Shown: piece after piece, positions 1 to 7,814 of the stretch
How positions within the stretch are numbered: position 1 is the first letter of the stretch
How the letters are laid out: each line of letters begins with the position of its first letter
NCBI GenBank assembly: GCA_022448165.1
Contig: JAKVAS010000001.1
Location: 1 to 40,912, forward strand
DNA: 40,912 nucleotides
Direction of reading: 5' to 3'
Origin: Crocinitomicaceae bacterium
Lineage (GTDB): Bacteria; Bacteroidota; Bacteroidia; Flavobacteriales_D; Crocinitomicaceae
The notes under the pieces: model-generated
Told to the model about the DNA's origin: nothing
Databases searched by the model: none
The model's input: the letters and a program-made list of their open reading frames with translations, nothing else
Position numbers and translations under genes: made by a program

Positions 1-1198
1 CAATTGTTTCTTGTTCTAAATCGGTTCTTTTAACCAAATCGGCTACAGATTGGTCTAAAACACTTTTTGCTGTATCGCAACCAATAGCCTTTAATTCGTC
101 TATAATCCAAGACTCGATTTCATCTGCAAACTCTTCTAAATCAACATCTTCAATATCTACTTCTCCTTCTCTATATACATCCAACTCGTATCCTGTAAGA
201 CGTCCACCCAACTTAATATTGTGACCTCCTTTACCAATTGCCAATGATACTTGATCCGGCTTAAGATACACCTTCGCTCTACTTTCTTCTTCATCAATTT
301 CAATAGATGAAATCTTTGCTGGTGAAAGCGCACGCTGTATAAACAACTGTGCATTCGAAGTATAATTAATTACGTCAATATTTTCGTTTCTCAACTCACG
401 AACAATCCCGTGAATTCTTGAACCTTTCATCCCAACACAAGCTCCTACAGGATCTACACGGTCATCATATGACTCAACAGCTACTTTCGCTCTTTCCCCT
501 GGTTCACGAACAATTCGTTTAATTGTAATCAGTCCATCAAACACTTCAGGAACCTCCAACTCAAACAACCTTTCTAAAAATTCTGGTGCCGTTCTAGAAA
601 GAATAATGACAGGACTACTATTACGCATATCCACCTTTGCCACAACAGCCCTAATCGACTCTCCCTTCTTAAAGTAGTCCGATGGAATTTGCTCAGATTT
701 AGGAAGAATCAACTCATTACCCTCGTCATCAATAACCATGATTTCCTTCTTCCAAACTTGGTAAACCTCTCCCGTAATGATCTCACCAATACGCTCCTTG
801 TACAACTTGTATAAATGGTCTTTCTCTAGCTCCATAATTCGAGAAATCAAATTCTGACGCAATGAAAGAATGTTTCTTCTTCCAAAGTCCATAAATTTAA
901 ATTCCTCCGTTACTTCTTCACCTATTTCGAAATCTGGCTCAATTTTAATTGCATCAGAATACGCAATTTCCATATTGACATCTTCCACTTCTCCATCATC
1001 CACAATTTCTTTATTCAAAAAGATTTGAACATCACCTTTATCGATATTTACAATTACATCAATATGCTCATCTGTATCAAACTTTTTCTTCAACATTGCA
1101 CGAAACACGTCTTCTAAGACATGTTGCATCGTTTGCTTATCAATGTTCTTTAATTCTTTAAATTCCGAAAACGAATCAATTAGTTCTAAACTATCCAT
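1..1198 (-). CDS. nusA: Transcription termination/antitermination factor NusA (3' end cut by window)
   Basis: NusA binds RNA polymerase and nascent RNA in the cytoplasm and modulates pausing, intrinsic termination and antitermination. I translated this frame from the sequence: it opens MDSLELIDSFSEFKELK and stays open to base 1, giving 399 codons, so only the last residues are missing. Visible parts are the N-terminal RNAP-binding domain, an S1 domain (about residues 130-200, around EIITGEVYQVWKKE) and two KH domains. KH1 carries DPVGACVGMKGSRIHGI and KH2 carries LAIGKGGHNIKLGGRL, both with the GxxG RNA-binding loop. It lies 26 bases downstream of rimP, the conserved rimP-nusA-infB order, so infB probably follows outside the window. 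The leader before rimP holds a terminator-like hairpin that could serve autoregulation. Identification is secure. Confidence 0.96.
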   Translation of the reverse strand, partial: MDSLELIDSFSEFKELKNIDKQTMQHVLEDVFRAMLKKKFDTDEHIDVIVNIDKGDVQIFLNKEIVDDGEVEDVNMEIAYSDAIKIEPDFEIGEEVTEEFKFMDFGRRNILSLRQNLISRIMELEKDHLYKLYKERIGEIITGEVYQVWKKEIMVIDDEGNELILPKSEQIPSDYFKKGESIRAVVAKVDMRNSSPVIILSRTAPEFLERLFELEVPEVFDGLITIKRIVREPGERAKVAVESYDDRVDPVGACVGMKGSRIHGIVRELRNENIDVINYTSNAQLFIQRALSPAKISSIEIDEEESRAKVYLKPDQVSLAIGKGGHNIKLGGRLTGYELDVYREGEVDIEDVDLEEFADEIESWIIDELKAIGCDTAKSVLDQSVADLVKRTDLEQETI

Positions 1199-1224
1199 CT
1201 TTCTTAATTTTTATCTCTTTTCAA

Positions 1225-1701
1225 TTACTTAAACGAAAGCACAACTTTCGCTTCTTTTATTTGTCCCATCTTAAGGATGTGATCCTCAACAATTGTTTCT
1301 TTCTTTTTCTTTCCTTCAATACGCTCTTTACGAGTAGTCTGAAGAGTAATCTCCTCAGGCGTAGCCGCAATTAAAGGCCCGTCCAAGGACCCACCTTCCT
1401 TCAACTTCACCTTAATTACTCGTCCAATATTCTTTGTGTACTGAGGAAAAACTCGCAACCCTTTATCCAACCCTGCAGAAGAAACACTAATTTCAAAATC
1501 CTGTTCCTCTCTATCTAAATTGTGCTCCACGTTTCTCGAAATCGACATACAATCCATTACGGAAACATTACCTTCATATTTATCCAATTCAACATGAATA
1601 ATGTTTGCTGAATTGATATGTAAGTTTACGACAAACAAGCCATTATCGAGTTCCTCGATTCGCTCATTTATCAACCCTGTTACTTTCTTTTTACTAATCA
1701 T
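1225..1701 (-). CDS. rimP: Ribosome maturation factor RimP
   Basis: RimP assists maturation of the 30S ribosomal subunit in the cytoplasm. The 158-aa product matches the family's usual length and its two-part layout: an N-terminal alpha/beta domain containing the conserved block ISVSSAGLDKGLR (family form VSSPGLdRPL), then a C-terminal SH3-like barrel from about residue 90 (IGRVIKVKLKEGG, GPLIAATPEEITLQ). It is the first gene of the transcript that continues into nusA. A promoter with TATATTTG and an upstream TTG lies about 60 bases before the start. A hairpin plus T5 tract ends only 7 bases before the ATG, which is unusual and suggests premature-termination control. Confidence 0.95.
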   Translation of the reverse strand: MISKKKVTGLINERIEELDNGLFVVNLHINSANIIHVELDKYEGNVSVMDCMSISRNVEHNLDREEQDFEISVSSAGLDKGLRVFPQYTKNIGRVIKVKLKEGGSLDGPLIAATPEEITLQTTRKERIEGKKKKETIVEDHILKMGQIKEAKVVLSFK

Positions 1702-1708
1702 CGGTTAC

Positions 1709-1734
1709 AAAAAGAGGGGACCTTACGTCCCCTC
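1709..1734 (-). terminator. Terminator-like hairpin (candidate attenuator) in the rimP-nusA leader
   Basis: On the minus strand GAGGGGAC and GTCCCCTC form a perfect 8-bp stem with a 5-base loop, followed at once by TTTTT and then seven bases before the rimP ATG. It has intrinsic-terminator form yet stands between promoter and first codon, so it cannot be the end of another gene on that strand: the nearest upstream gene points the other way. Inference: it controls read-through into rimP-nusA. Confidence 0.75.
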
Positions 1735-1764
1735 ATTCGCTTAATTCTACATGTGAATGTGGTG

Positions 1765-1793
1765 CAAATATAATCATTTTCTTTTTAACACAA
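1765..1793 (-). promoter_or_regulatory. Bacteroidota-type promoter of rimP-nusA
   Basis: The minus strand reads TTG (1793-1791), 18 bases, then TATATTTG (1772-1765), an exact match to TAnnTTTG at the usual spacing. Transcription would start near 1758, giving a leader of about 57 bases that contains the hairpin at 1709-1734. Confidence 0.7.
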
Positions 1794-1853
1794 AAAAATA
1801 GATGTATTTATCTTTTCCAAACCCACCAACAGCAATATACTAGAAATAGGGTA

Positions 1854-1885
1854 TTGCTAATAGCCGCCCAACCAAAGTACATTTG
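1854..1885 (+). promoter_or_regulatory. Promoter of the thioredoxin-ApbE-DUF4266-DUF3570-CotH cluster
   Basis: TTG at 1854-1856 and TACATTTG at 1878-1885 are separated by 21 bases, matching TTG-N17-23-TAnnTTTG. The ATG at 1931 lies 45 bases downstream. The box favours 1931 over the earlier in-frame codon at 1883, which would lie inside the promoter. Confidence 0.65.
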
Positions 1886-1930
1886 CAGACGCCTATTCTC
1901 AGTTATTATAAAACCTTATACCCATTTAAA

Positions 1931-2338
1931 ATGAAAAACATTCTGTTTTTACTTTTCTTAACCCTTCATTTGGGACTTCGATCTCAAAGCGATTCTTTAA
2001 GTTTCAATTCCAAAACACAAATTATTCTCTTTTCAGGATCGGACTGGTGCCGACCATGCATGAAAATGAAGCGTGAATTAATAGACACCGATCAATTCAA
2101 AGCATTAACAGGTAACACCAACTTTGTAATTGCCGATTTCCCACAAAACAATAAGCTAATTAGTTCTAAACAACTCAATCAAAACGAAAACCTCGCTAGT
2201 GCCTACAACCAAACTGGTTCCTTCCCAAAAATGGTAATCATAGACGCTTCTGGTAAAGTTCTGGGAGAAAAAATTGGTTACAATTCAAACCAGCACTCCG
2301 AATATCTTTTGTTCATAAAACAAACACTTGAGCAATGA
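1931..2338 (+). CDS. Exported thioredoxin-like protein of the ApbE cluster
   Basis: Small thioredoxin-fold protein expected to work on thiols outside the cytoplasmic membrane. From the ATG at 1931 it has a hydrophobic signal peptide (MKNILFLLFLTLHLGL, then SQS), then the redox motif SGSDWCRPCMKMK with a CxxC pair and the conserved SFPKMVIIDASGK region carrying the cis-Pro strand. An earlier in-frame codon at 1883 would add 16 residues before the signal peptide and lies inside the promoter, so I reject it. The stop overlaps the next start by ATGA, which implies translational coupling with ApbE. Known family context: thioredoxin, ApbE, DUF4266 and DUF3570 genes occur together in several phyla. 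The partner substrate is unknown; the cysteine-rich end of the DUF4266 protein is a plausible target (inference). Confidence 0.85.
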   Translation: MKNILFLLFLTLHLGLRSQSDSLSFNSKTQIILFSGSDWCRPCMKMKRELIDTDQFKALTGNTNFVIADFPQNNKLISSKQLNQNENLASAYNQTGSFPKMVIIDASGKVLGEKIGYNSNQHSEYLLFIKQTLEQ

Positions 2339-3318
2339 AGTTCCTTTTATTCCTTAACCTTCTCATTGTCCACCTTTCATATAACAATGCATTCTCCGCT
2401 GTTATCAACACAAGACATCAGCTACTTGGGGTTAACTTCGATATTTCCGTTGTTCATTCCGACACTTCCTACGCATGGCAATGCGTAAACAAAGCAGTCA
2501 ACAAAGTGAAAATGATCGAATCCATTATATCTTCATGGGACCAAACTTCCCAAACATCTGCAATAAACAAAAATGCTGGTTTAGATTGGACCCGTGTAAA
2601 CTCTGAATTATTTTCACTAATTAATCGATCCAAAAATGTATGCGAATTGACACAAGGGGCCTTCGACATAACCATTGGGCCAATATTAAATTGCTGGAAG
2701 TTCGATGGGTCCATGACAACAATTCCAGATTCTGATAAAATTGACCAATCCATGTTAAAAATAGGAAGTGAAAACATACTTCTTGACCATGAAAATCAAT
2801 GTGTATTATTGTCCGAAAAAGGCATGAAAATTGGATTTGGTGCAATTGGGAAAGGCTTTATAGCAGAGGAAATAAAACAGTTCCTTATGAAGTTAGAAAT
2901 AACTTCCGGATTGATAGGTGCGGGTGGTGATTTAGTCTTTTGGGGAGAGCACCCATTAACAAATTCCTGGAACATCTCGGTAGCAAATCCAAATGGCGGC
3001 ACACCAATTTGTTCATTAAACCTAAAAAACACAGCAGTGGTTACATCAGGTGATTATGAAAAATTTGTTACAATTGACAACGTCAAATATTCACATATTA
3101 TTGATCCTAGAACCGGACATCCCGCCTCTGGCCTAAAAAGCGTAACAATCATATGTCCAAACGCAGAACTTGCCGATGCCTTAGCTACAGCAGTATTTGT
3201 GCTAGGAGAATCAAAAGGAATCCAACTAATAAATAGCCTCTCTGGTATTGAAGCGATAATAATCAATCTTAACGACTCTATTCTAACCTCATCAGGTATA
3301 GAACCAAATTACTTTTAA
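2335..3318 (+). CDS. apbE: FAD:protein FMN transferase (ApbE family)
   Basis: ApbE proteins transfer FMN from FAD to a Ser/Thr of a target protein outside the cytoplasmic membrane, with Mg2+. This 327-aa protein has an N-terminal signal peptide without a lipobox Cys (MKFLLFLNLLIVHLSYNNAFS) and the family's core blocks: ELTQGAFDITIGPI, GFGAIGKGFIAEEI, GAGGDLVFWG, VVTSGDYEKF, YSHIIDPRTGHPASG, and NAELADALATAVFVLG near the C-terminus. These cover FAD and metal binding, so the enzyme looks active. Its start overlaps the thioredoxin stop, and 11 bases separate it from the DUF4266 gene. No Nqr or Rnf subunit is nearby, so the FMN acceptor is probably encoded in this cluster; the DUF4266 lipoprotein is the best candidate (inference). 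Confidence 0.93.
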   Translation: MKFLLFLNLLIVHLSYNNAFSAVINTRHQLLGVNFDISVVHSDTSYAWQCVNKAVNKVKMIESIISSWDQTSQTSAINKNAGLDWTRVNSELFSLINRSKNVCELTQGAFDITIGPILNCWKFDGSMTTIPDSDKIDQSMLKIGSENILLDHENQCVLLSEKGMKIGFGAIGKGFIAEEIKQFLMKLEITSGLIGAGGDLVFWGEHPLTNSWNISVANPNGGTPICSLNLKNTAVVTSGDYEKFVTIDNVKYSHIIDPRTGHPASGLKSVTIICPNAELADALATAVFVLGESKGIQLINSLSGIEAIIINLNDSILTSSGIEPNYF

Positions 3319-3329
3319 CTCTAAAACAT

Positions 3330-3542
3330 ATGAAATCAAAAATATTATTGATGTCGATTTTAGCGACGTCAATCACATCTTGCACACCCGTAAAAAATTA
3401 TCAAAAAATGCATCTAAACGATAAGGATATGGTGTTAAAACCATCCGACCTCGAAACATTTGAATCTAGTTTCGAAATGTATAGAGAAGGTGCCGCCGGA
3501 ACTACCGGAGGGAGCACTGGTGGAGGATGTGGATGTAACTAA
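3330..3542 (+). CDS. DUF4266-family small lipoprotein ending GGGCGCN
   Basis: A 70-aa protein. The N-terminus MKSKILLMSILATSITSC is a lipoprotein signal with the lipidated Cys at residue 18. The mature part has a middle segment DKDMVLKPSDLETFESSFEMY and an unusual tail, EGAAGTTGGSTGGGCGCN, rich in Gly with Cys67 and Cys69. This matches the DUF4266 family, whose members share the GGGCGCN end and are encoded beside ApbE and DUF3570. The stretch E53-G-A-A-G-T-T59 loosely resembles ApbE acceptor sites (D-G-x-S/T-G-A-T), so Thr58 or Thr59 may carry FMN, and the CGC end may be a redox or metal site. Both ideas are inference; no function is established to my knowledge. Confidence 0.85.
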   Translation: MKSKILLMSILATSITSCTPVKNYQKMHLNDKDMVLKPSDLETFESSFEMYREGAAGTTGGSTGGGCGCN

Positions 3543-3559
3543 AAATTAAGCAAATAACT

Positions 3560-4993
3560 ATGAAAAACCACTTTATACTTCCGATTCTCCTATTTGTAAC
3601 AACAACAATTATTGGACAAACTTCAACGTCTTCAAGTGAAACGGCAACTTCAAAAAAGCCAATTAAAGTAAATATACTTTACAGTTACTACGAACAAGAT
3701 GGGAACCACTCTCCAGTTACAGGAGGGATTGGAACAGAACACCTTTCAAATAATGACACAAAAATAACAGTAAACATCCCTTTGAAAGAAACCACAGTGT
3801 CTGTTGAGGGAGGAGCCGACTACTTTACATCTGCTTCAACATTAAATGTTAACAAATATGTTTCTTCCGCAAGCACAGGAACAAGTAATGTGTCAGGTTC
3901 AGACACACGAGTATATGGAAAATTAATACTCTCCAACAACCAACTACAAAAAAAACAAAAGGGTAGTATCTTCTTTGGAATTTCAGATGAATACGATGTA
4001 TTATCATTTTCCGGTGGAGCAAAATGGCAAAAGGAACGAAAAAAGAACCAGTTATTAACAATCTCTTCAAGTATATATATAGATCGATGGTTACTAATTT
4101 ATCCTGGTGAATTCATGAATGGCGTTTATTCAGGCACAAGTACCGGATACTATGGATCCGATAGCTATACTTCAGGATCAGGAGTAACTTCTGGTTCCGA
4201 AGACGATGACGATGACGATGACGATGATGGCAGTGGTAGTGGTAGTGGTAGTGGTAGTGGTAGTGGACTAATCATATCAGACTTAACCAAAAGCGGGTCC
4301 AGTTATGGAGAAACACACAACACCTCAAGCGATGACGCGTCCAATTACCAAAAAGACTTAAGAACTACAATAAATCTATCGGTATCTATTAACCAGCCCA
4401 TCAACAAAAGAATGAACAATGCAATTACCGCTGAAGCAATATTGCAAAACGGCCTATTATCTACTCCTTTTCATAGAGTATATTTCAATGATGGCATCAC
4501 CAACGAAACTCTAAAACTTGTTAAGGTTGAAAATCTTCCTCGGCAAAAACTGCGGCTTGCTATTGGATATCGGTTCAATTGGTTTTTTAGCAAAAGAACT
4601 CTATTAAAAACTAACACTCGTATTTATACAGACACCTGGGGCATTTTAGCCAGCACCTCTTGGATAGAGGTACCTATAAAGGTCAACAACTTCTTAACCC
4701 TCTACCCATTCTACCGTTTTCATACTCAAACTAAATCAAAATACTTCGAAGCCTATGGAGAACATGATAATTCATCCACTTATTTCACATCTGATTTTGA
4801 CATCTCACAATTGACTAGCAATAAGTTTGGTCTGGGAGTCAGTTTGCATCCAATATATGGAATCATCAACTCGAAACTAACTAAAAACAGAAGCTTGATG
4901 GTTAAGAGTATTGATATACGTTATTTTAATTATCTAAGATCTGATTCATTTAATGCCCATGGTGTAAGTCTCTGGGTTAATATTGAAATTTAA
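3560..4993 (+). CDS. DUF3570-family predicted outer-membrane barrel protein
   Basis: A 477-aa exported protein with signal peptide MKNHFILPILLFVTTTIIGQ. The rest alternates short amphipathic strands (for example QLLTISSSIYIDRW, LRLAIGYRFNWFF, FLTLYPFYRFHTQ, KSIDIRYFNYLRS) and ends in an aromatic/aliphatic strand, as in outer-membrane beta-barrels. This agrees with DUF3570, which is linked to ApbE and DUF4266. Near residues 215-236 it carries nine Asp followed by six Gly-Ser pairs, encoded by two adjacent hexanucleotide repeats. The acidic loop may bind Ca2+ or sit in an exposed loop of variable length. It probably houses or presents the modified DUF4266 lipoprotein at the outer membrane (inference). 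Confidence 0.82.
   Translation: MKNHFILPILLFVTTTIIGQTSTSSSETATSKKPIKVNILYSYYEQDGNHSPVTGGIGTEHLSNNDTKITVNIPLKETTVSVEGGADYFTSASTLNVNKYVSSASTGTSNVSGSDTRVYGKLILSNNQLQKKQKGSIFFGISDEYDVLSFSGGAKWQKERKKNQLLTISSSIYIDRWLLIYPGEFMNGVYSGTSTGYYGSDSYTSGSGVTSGSEDDDDDDDDDGSGSGSGSGSGSGLIISDLTKSGSSYGETHNTSSDDASNYQKDLRTTINLSVSINQPINKRMNNAITAEAILQNGLLSTPFHRVYFNDGITNETLKLVKVENLPRQKLRLAIGYRFNWFFSKRTLLKTNTRIYTDTWGILASTSWIEVPIKVNNFLTLYPFYRFHTQTKSKYFEAYGEHDNSSTYFTSDFDISQLTSNKFGLGVSLHPIYGIINSKLTKNRSLMVKSIDIRYFNYLRSDSFNAHGVSLWVNIEI
4202..4266 (+). repeat. Two adjacent in-frame hexanucleotide microsatellites
   Basis: GACGAT repeats (encoding nine Asp) run directly into GGCAGT plus five GGTAGT units (encoding Gly-Ser pairs). 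The six-base unit means gain or loss of copies alters loop length without breaking the DUF3570 reading frame. Confidence 0.95.
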
Positions 4994-4997
4994 TATA

Positions 4998-6536
4998 ATG
5001 AAGAAATTTCTATGGATAGCCTGTCTCTTTAACTTGACTGTTTATGGTCAACAAAGTAATGGAAGCAATCTATTTAATGATGAATTTGTACATGAATTAA
5101 AAATAACTTTTGCTGATTCGAATTTTTGGGAACTACTTACCAATGACTACAATGAATTTTTACAAACTGGCTCCGTTACATATCGCCATGCCTCCATCGA
5201 ATTTGATGGCGATATCGTGAATAATGTTGGTATAAAACAACGTGGTCAGTATTCAAATTTTGGTTTTCCTGGATTAAAAAAACCATTTAAAATTGACCTA
5301 GACCGTTTTGTAAACAATCAAAGTCTAGACGGAATAGACAAGTTCAACCTTGCAAATTTCGCTCTAGACCCCAGTTTTATTAGAGATAAAGTTGCCTATG
5401 ACTTCCATCATTTAATCGGAAATATTGCCCCTAGAGCCTCTTATGCTCAAGTATATATTAATGAGCAATATTGGGGGCTCTATTTATTAGTAGAACAAAT
5501 CGAGTCATCATTTTTGTTAAGAAATTTTAACTCTAAAGAAGGATCTCTTTTTAAAGCGCAGAATGACACAGATTTAGATTGGAGAGGATTTGATCCAACT
5601 CTGTACCCAGAAATAAAACTAAAATCAGGGGAACAGACTTGGAGTAGTCTACTAGAATTAATGAATACTTTCAACAATCAGTATTCCGACTTCTTGTTCT
5701 CAGAAAAGCTCAACAATCTTATAGACTTAGACAATTATTTTAGCGTACTCACATTAGATGTATTCATCAACAATTGGGACTCATATTATGATAACGGTCG
5801 AAACTTCTATTTATATCATGACCCAACTTCGGGACTATTCAAGTGGATCCCCTGGGACTACAACTTATCGTTTTCCAATAATTATGCATCAATTCTTCCT
5901 CAAGACGGATCCAATGACAACCACAAGCCTCTGATCAAGGCGATTATAAAGAATGAATGTCTTAAAACAAAATACCTCGAAACATTCTGCCCCCTAATAC
6001 AAAGCACACTAACTAAAGAAAATACTGATCAGATAATCAACAAGAATGTTGATTTGATCAAAGACCTAATATCAGGTGACCCAAACAAGTTTTATTCTAA
6101 AAGCCTATTTAACACAAACATTACTGATGCCGTATTTGTAGAAAAAATATTCAATGATGATACGAGCATAGTCAGGATCCCGGGGATCAAAACACTTATC
6201 ACCGAACGAATTAATCAAATTTCAAAGGAACTATGGCAACAAAACATTGACTGCACTAGTCCTTATTCTTGCGAAACCTGTTTTAGTTTTCGTCTTTTCC
6301 CAAACCCAGCTAGAGACGTACTTCACTTGGAGTATACATCCCAAGAAGCTAACGAAGTATTACAATTACAAATCATCGATGAATTTGGTCGAATCATAAC
6401 ACAATCTCACCTTACTCCAACCCAATCCAAAATTGAAATTCAGCTAAACGACTTCCCTTCTGGAGTATACCAAATAAGAATAACAAATTCTAATGGAATA
6501 AGTCGCAGACAAAAACTAGTTATTACCCATGGATAG
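4998..6536 (+). CDS. Secreted CotH-family protein with T9SS sorting domain
   Basis: CotH proteins are atypical, secreted protein kinases, first known from Bacillus spore coats; many members have no known substrate. The product (about 512 aa from the ATG at 4998) has a signal peptide (MKKFLWIACLFNLTVYGQ) and CotH features: GIKQRGQYSNFGFPGLKKPFK, LANFALDPSFIRDKVAYDFH, YWGLYLLVEQIESSFL, NWDSYYDNGRNFYLYHD and the acidic motif FKWIPWDYNLSF, probably metal or nucleotide binding. The last 85 residues form a T9SS type A sorting domain (LFPNPARDVLHLEY, PSGVYQIRI). A TTG start at 4983 is possible, but the ATG lies 4 bases after the DUF3570 stop and precedes a proper signal peptide. Its place in the ApbE cluster is unusual. 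Confidence 0.87.
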   Translation: MKKFLWIACLFNLTVYGQQSNGSNLFNDEFVHELKITFADSNFWELLTNDYNEFLQTGSVTYRHASIEFDGDIVNNVGIKQRGQYSNFGFPGLKKPFKIDLDRFVNNQSLDGIDKFNLANFALDPSFIRDKVAYDFHHLIGNIAPRASYAQVYINEQYWGLYLLVEQIESSFLLRNFNSKEGSLFKAQNDTDLDWRGFDPTLYPEIKLKSGEQTWSSLLELMNTFNNQYSDFLFSEKLNNLIDLDNYFSVLTLDVFINNWDSYYDNGRNFYLYHDPTSGLFKWIPWDYNLSFSNNYASILPQDGSNDNHKPLIKAIIKNECLKTKYLETFCPLIQSTLTKENTDQIINKNVDLIKDLISGDPNKFYSKSLFNTNITDAVFVEKIFNDDTSIVRIPGIKTLITERINQISKELWQQNIDCTSPYSCETCFSFRLFPNPARDVLHLEYTSQEANEVLQLQIIDEFGRIITQSHLTPTQSKIEIQLNDFPSGVYQIRITNSNGISRRQKLVITHG

Positions 6537-6568
6537 TAATCTAATTTCTTTTTCAGACCTTTGTGGTT

Positions 6569-7162
6569 ATGTTAGTAGAAGTAAATGATAAAATTGTTTC
6601 CACCCAAGTTTTTGAAAAAAAGTTTGTTTGTGATTTAAACGCTTGCAAAGGCGCGTGCTGCATTGAGGGGGATTCAGGTGCCCCCCTCTCATTCGAGGAA
6701 GTCTCAATTTTAGAAGATGATCTTGATCAAATCAAGCCCTACATGCGTTCGGAAGGAGTCGAAGCAATTGAAAATCAAGGCGTTTTCTATATTGATCAAG
6801 ATAATGAACCGGTTACAACTTTAGTGAACGAGGCAGAGTGTGCGTTTGTATATTTCGATGAACAAGGAATTACAAAATGTGCAATAGAACAAGCTAACAA
6901 AGACGGGAAAACTAATTTTAAAAAACCCGTTTCATGTCACTTATACCCTATTCGAATTAAAAAATTCAACGACTTCACTGCATTGAGCTATAGTGAATGG
7001 GACATATGCTCTCCAGCCTGCGCTTGTGGCGATAAATTAGACGTTCCTGTTTATAGATTCTTAAAAGAGCCATTAATTCGTGCGTATGGAGAAGACTTTT
7101 TCTCAGAATTAGAAACAGTTGATCGAGAAATCAAATTACAAAAGGAACAAGACGATCTCTAG
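6569..7162 (+). CDS. DUF3109-family cysteine-rich protein
   Basis: A 197-aa cytosolic protein with the DUF3109 pattern. It has an N-terminal CDLNACKGACC cysteine cluster, then ECAFVYFDEQGITKCAIEQA, then SCHLYPIR and WDICSPACACG near residues 140-165. The eight or more conserved Cys suggest a Zn or Fe-S site, as in the related YkgJ group. I chose the ATG at 6569; a GTG two codons earlier is less likely. It is a single-gene unit whose stop overlaps that of yjbQ on the other strand (shared CTAG). Its biological role is unknown. Confidence 0.85.
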   Translation: MLVEVNDKIVSTQVFEKKFVCDLNACKGACCIEGDSGAPLSFEEVSILEDDLDQIKPYMRSEGVEAIENQGVFYIDQDNEPVTTLVNEAECAFVYFDEQGITKCAIEQANKDGKTNFKKPVSCHLYPIRIKKFNDFTALSYSEWDICSPACACGDKLDVPVYRFLKEPLIRAYGEDFFSELETVDREIKLQKEQDDL

Positions 7163-7563
7163 AGAATCGTTAATACCAATTTTCTACTTCCCCCATTATT
7201 CCTAAACTCACAGAGGTAGATTCCTTGCCACGATCCCAAATTCAATTTCCAATTACTAATTGGAACAAAAATCGAAGCCCCAACTAGAGATGATTTAATG
7301 TGTGCTGGCATATCGTCGGGACCTTCATAAGTATGTTTATAAAATGGCTCATCCTCACGAATGACATGATTAAATGATGTTTCTAAATCTAGTCTTACGG
7401 TTGGATCGGCGCACTCATTAATTGTTAAACCCGCCGAGGTATGTTGAATAAAGACGTGTAACACACCTGTTTCTGGAAGGTCAATGTTTGACGCTATCTG
7501 ATCGGTGATCAAATGAAACCCTCTTGGATATGGAGGCAAGATAATCTCTTTCTGATTCTTCAT
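7159..7563 (-). CDS. YjbQ/UPF0047-family protein (secondary thiamine-phosphate synthase-like)
   Basis: A 134-aa cytosolic protein from the ATG at 7563. The UPF0047 core is plain: GVLHVFIQHTSAGLTINECADP in the first half, HTYEGPDDMPAHIKSSLVGAS in the middle, and GSWQGIYLCEFRNNGGSRK near the end. The conserved His (IQHTSAG, MPAHIKSS) and acidic residues form the likely active site. Some family members have weak thiamine-phosphate synthase activity, but the physiological role is not settled. A TTG five codons upstream is a weaker start. It is monocistronic as far as I can see. Confidence 0.9.
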   Translation of the reverse strand: MKNQKEIILPPYPRGFHLITDQIASNIDLPETGVLHVFIQHTSAGLTINECADPTVRLDLETSFNHVIREDEPFYKHTYEGPDDMPAHIKSSLVGASIFVPISNWKLNLGSWQGIYLCEFRNNGGSRKLVLTIL

Positions 7564-7608
7564 TAGGTAAAAATACAACTTGCTCCTTCAAAAGCAGTCA
7601 TTTTTAAT

Positions 7609-7800
7609 TTAGCATCCATTGAAAGCCCAATGGTGTTTTTCAAAGTAGTCAGCACCAGGAACAACCAACTTCAAAGCTAATTTCTTAGTATTTATTCCCT
7701 TGTCTCTAAATGTTTCAACTCGTGTTTGAGCATAAACAGCCCTCAGAGTTCCAATGTAAAAGCAAAACGACAACATCATCTTGAGCAACAAAAGTGTCAT
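7609..7800 (-). CDS. Possible small membrane-anchored protein
   Basis: A 63-aa ORF, beginning MTLLLLKMMLSFCFYIGTLR and ending FEKHHWAFNGC, lies between the nrdA terminator and yjbQ. It has one N-terminal hydrophobic segment, then a basic and polar tail. The composition is protein-like, and no gene exists on the other strand here. I see no clear promoter, and the start sits just past the nrdA terminator, so expression is uncertain. I do not recognise a family. Confidence 0.4.
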   Translation of the reverse strand: MTLLLLKMMLSFCFYIGTLRAVYAQTRVETFRDKGINTKKLALKLVVPGADYFEKHHWAFNGC

Positions 7801-7814
7801 TATAAGGCAAAAAA

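Noticed and set aside
1883-1930. N-terminal extension of the thioredoxin-like protein from the codon at 1883
   Set aside because: That codon falls inside the TACATTTG box, and the extension would bury the signal peptide.
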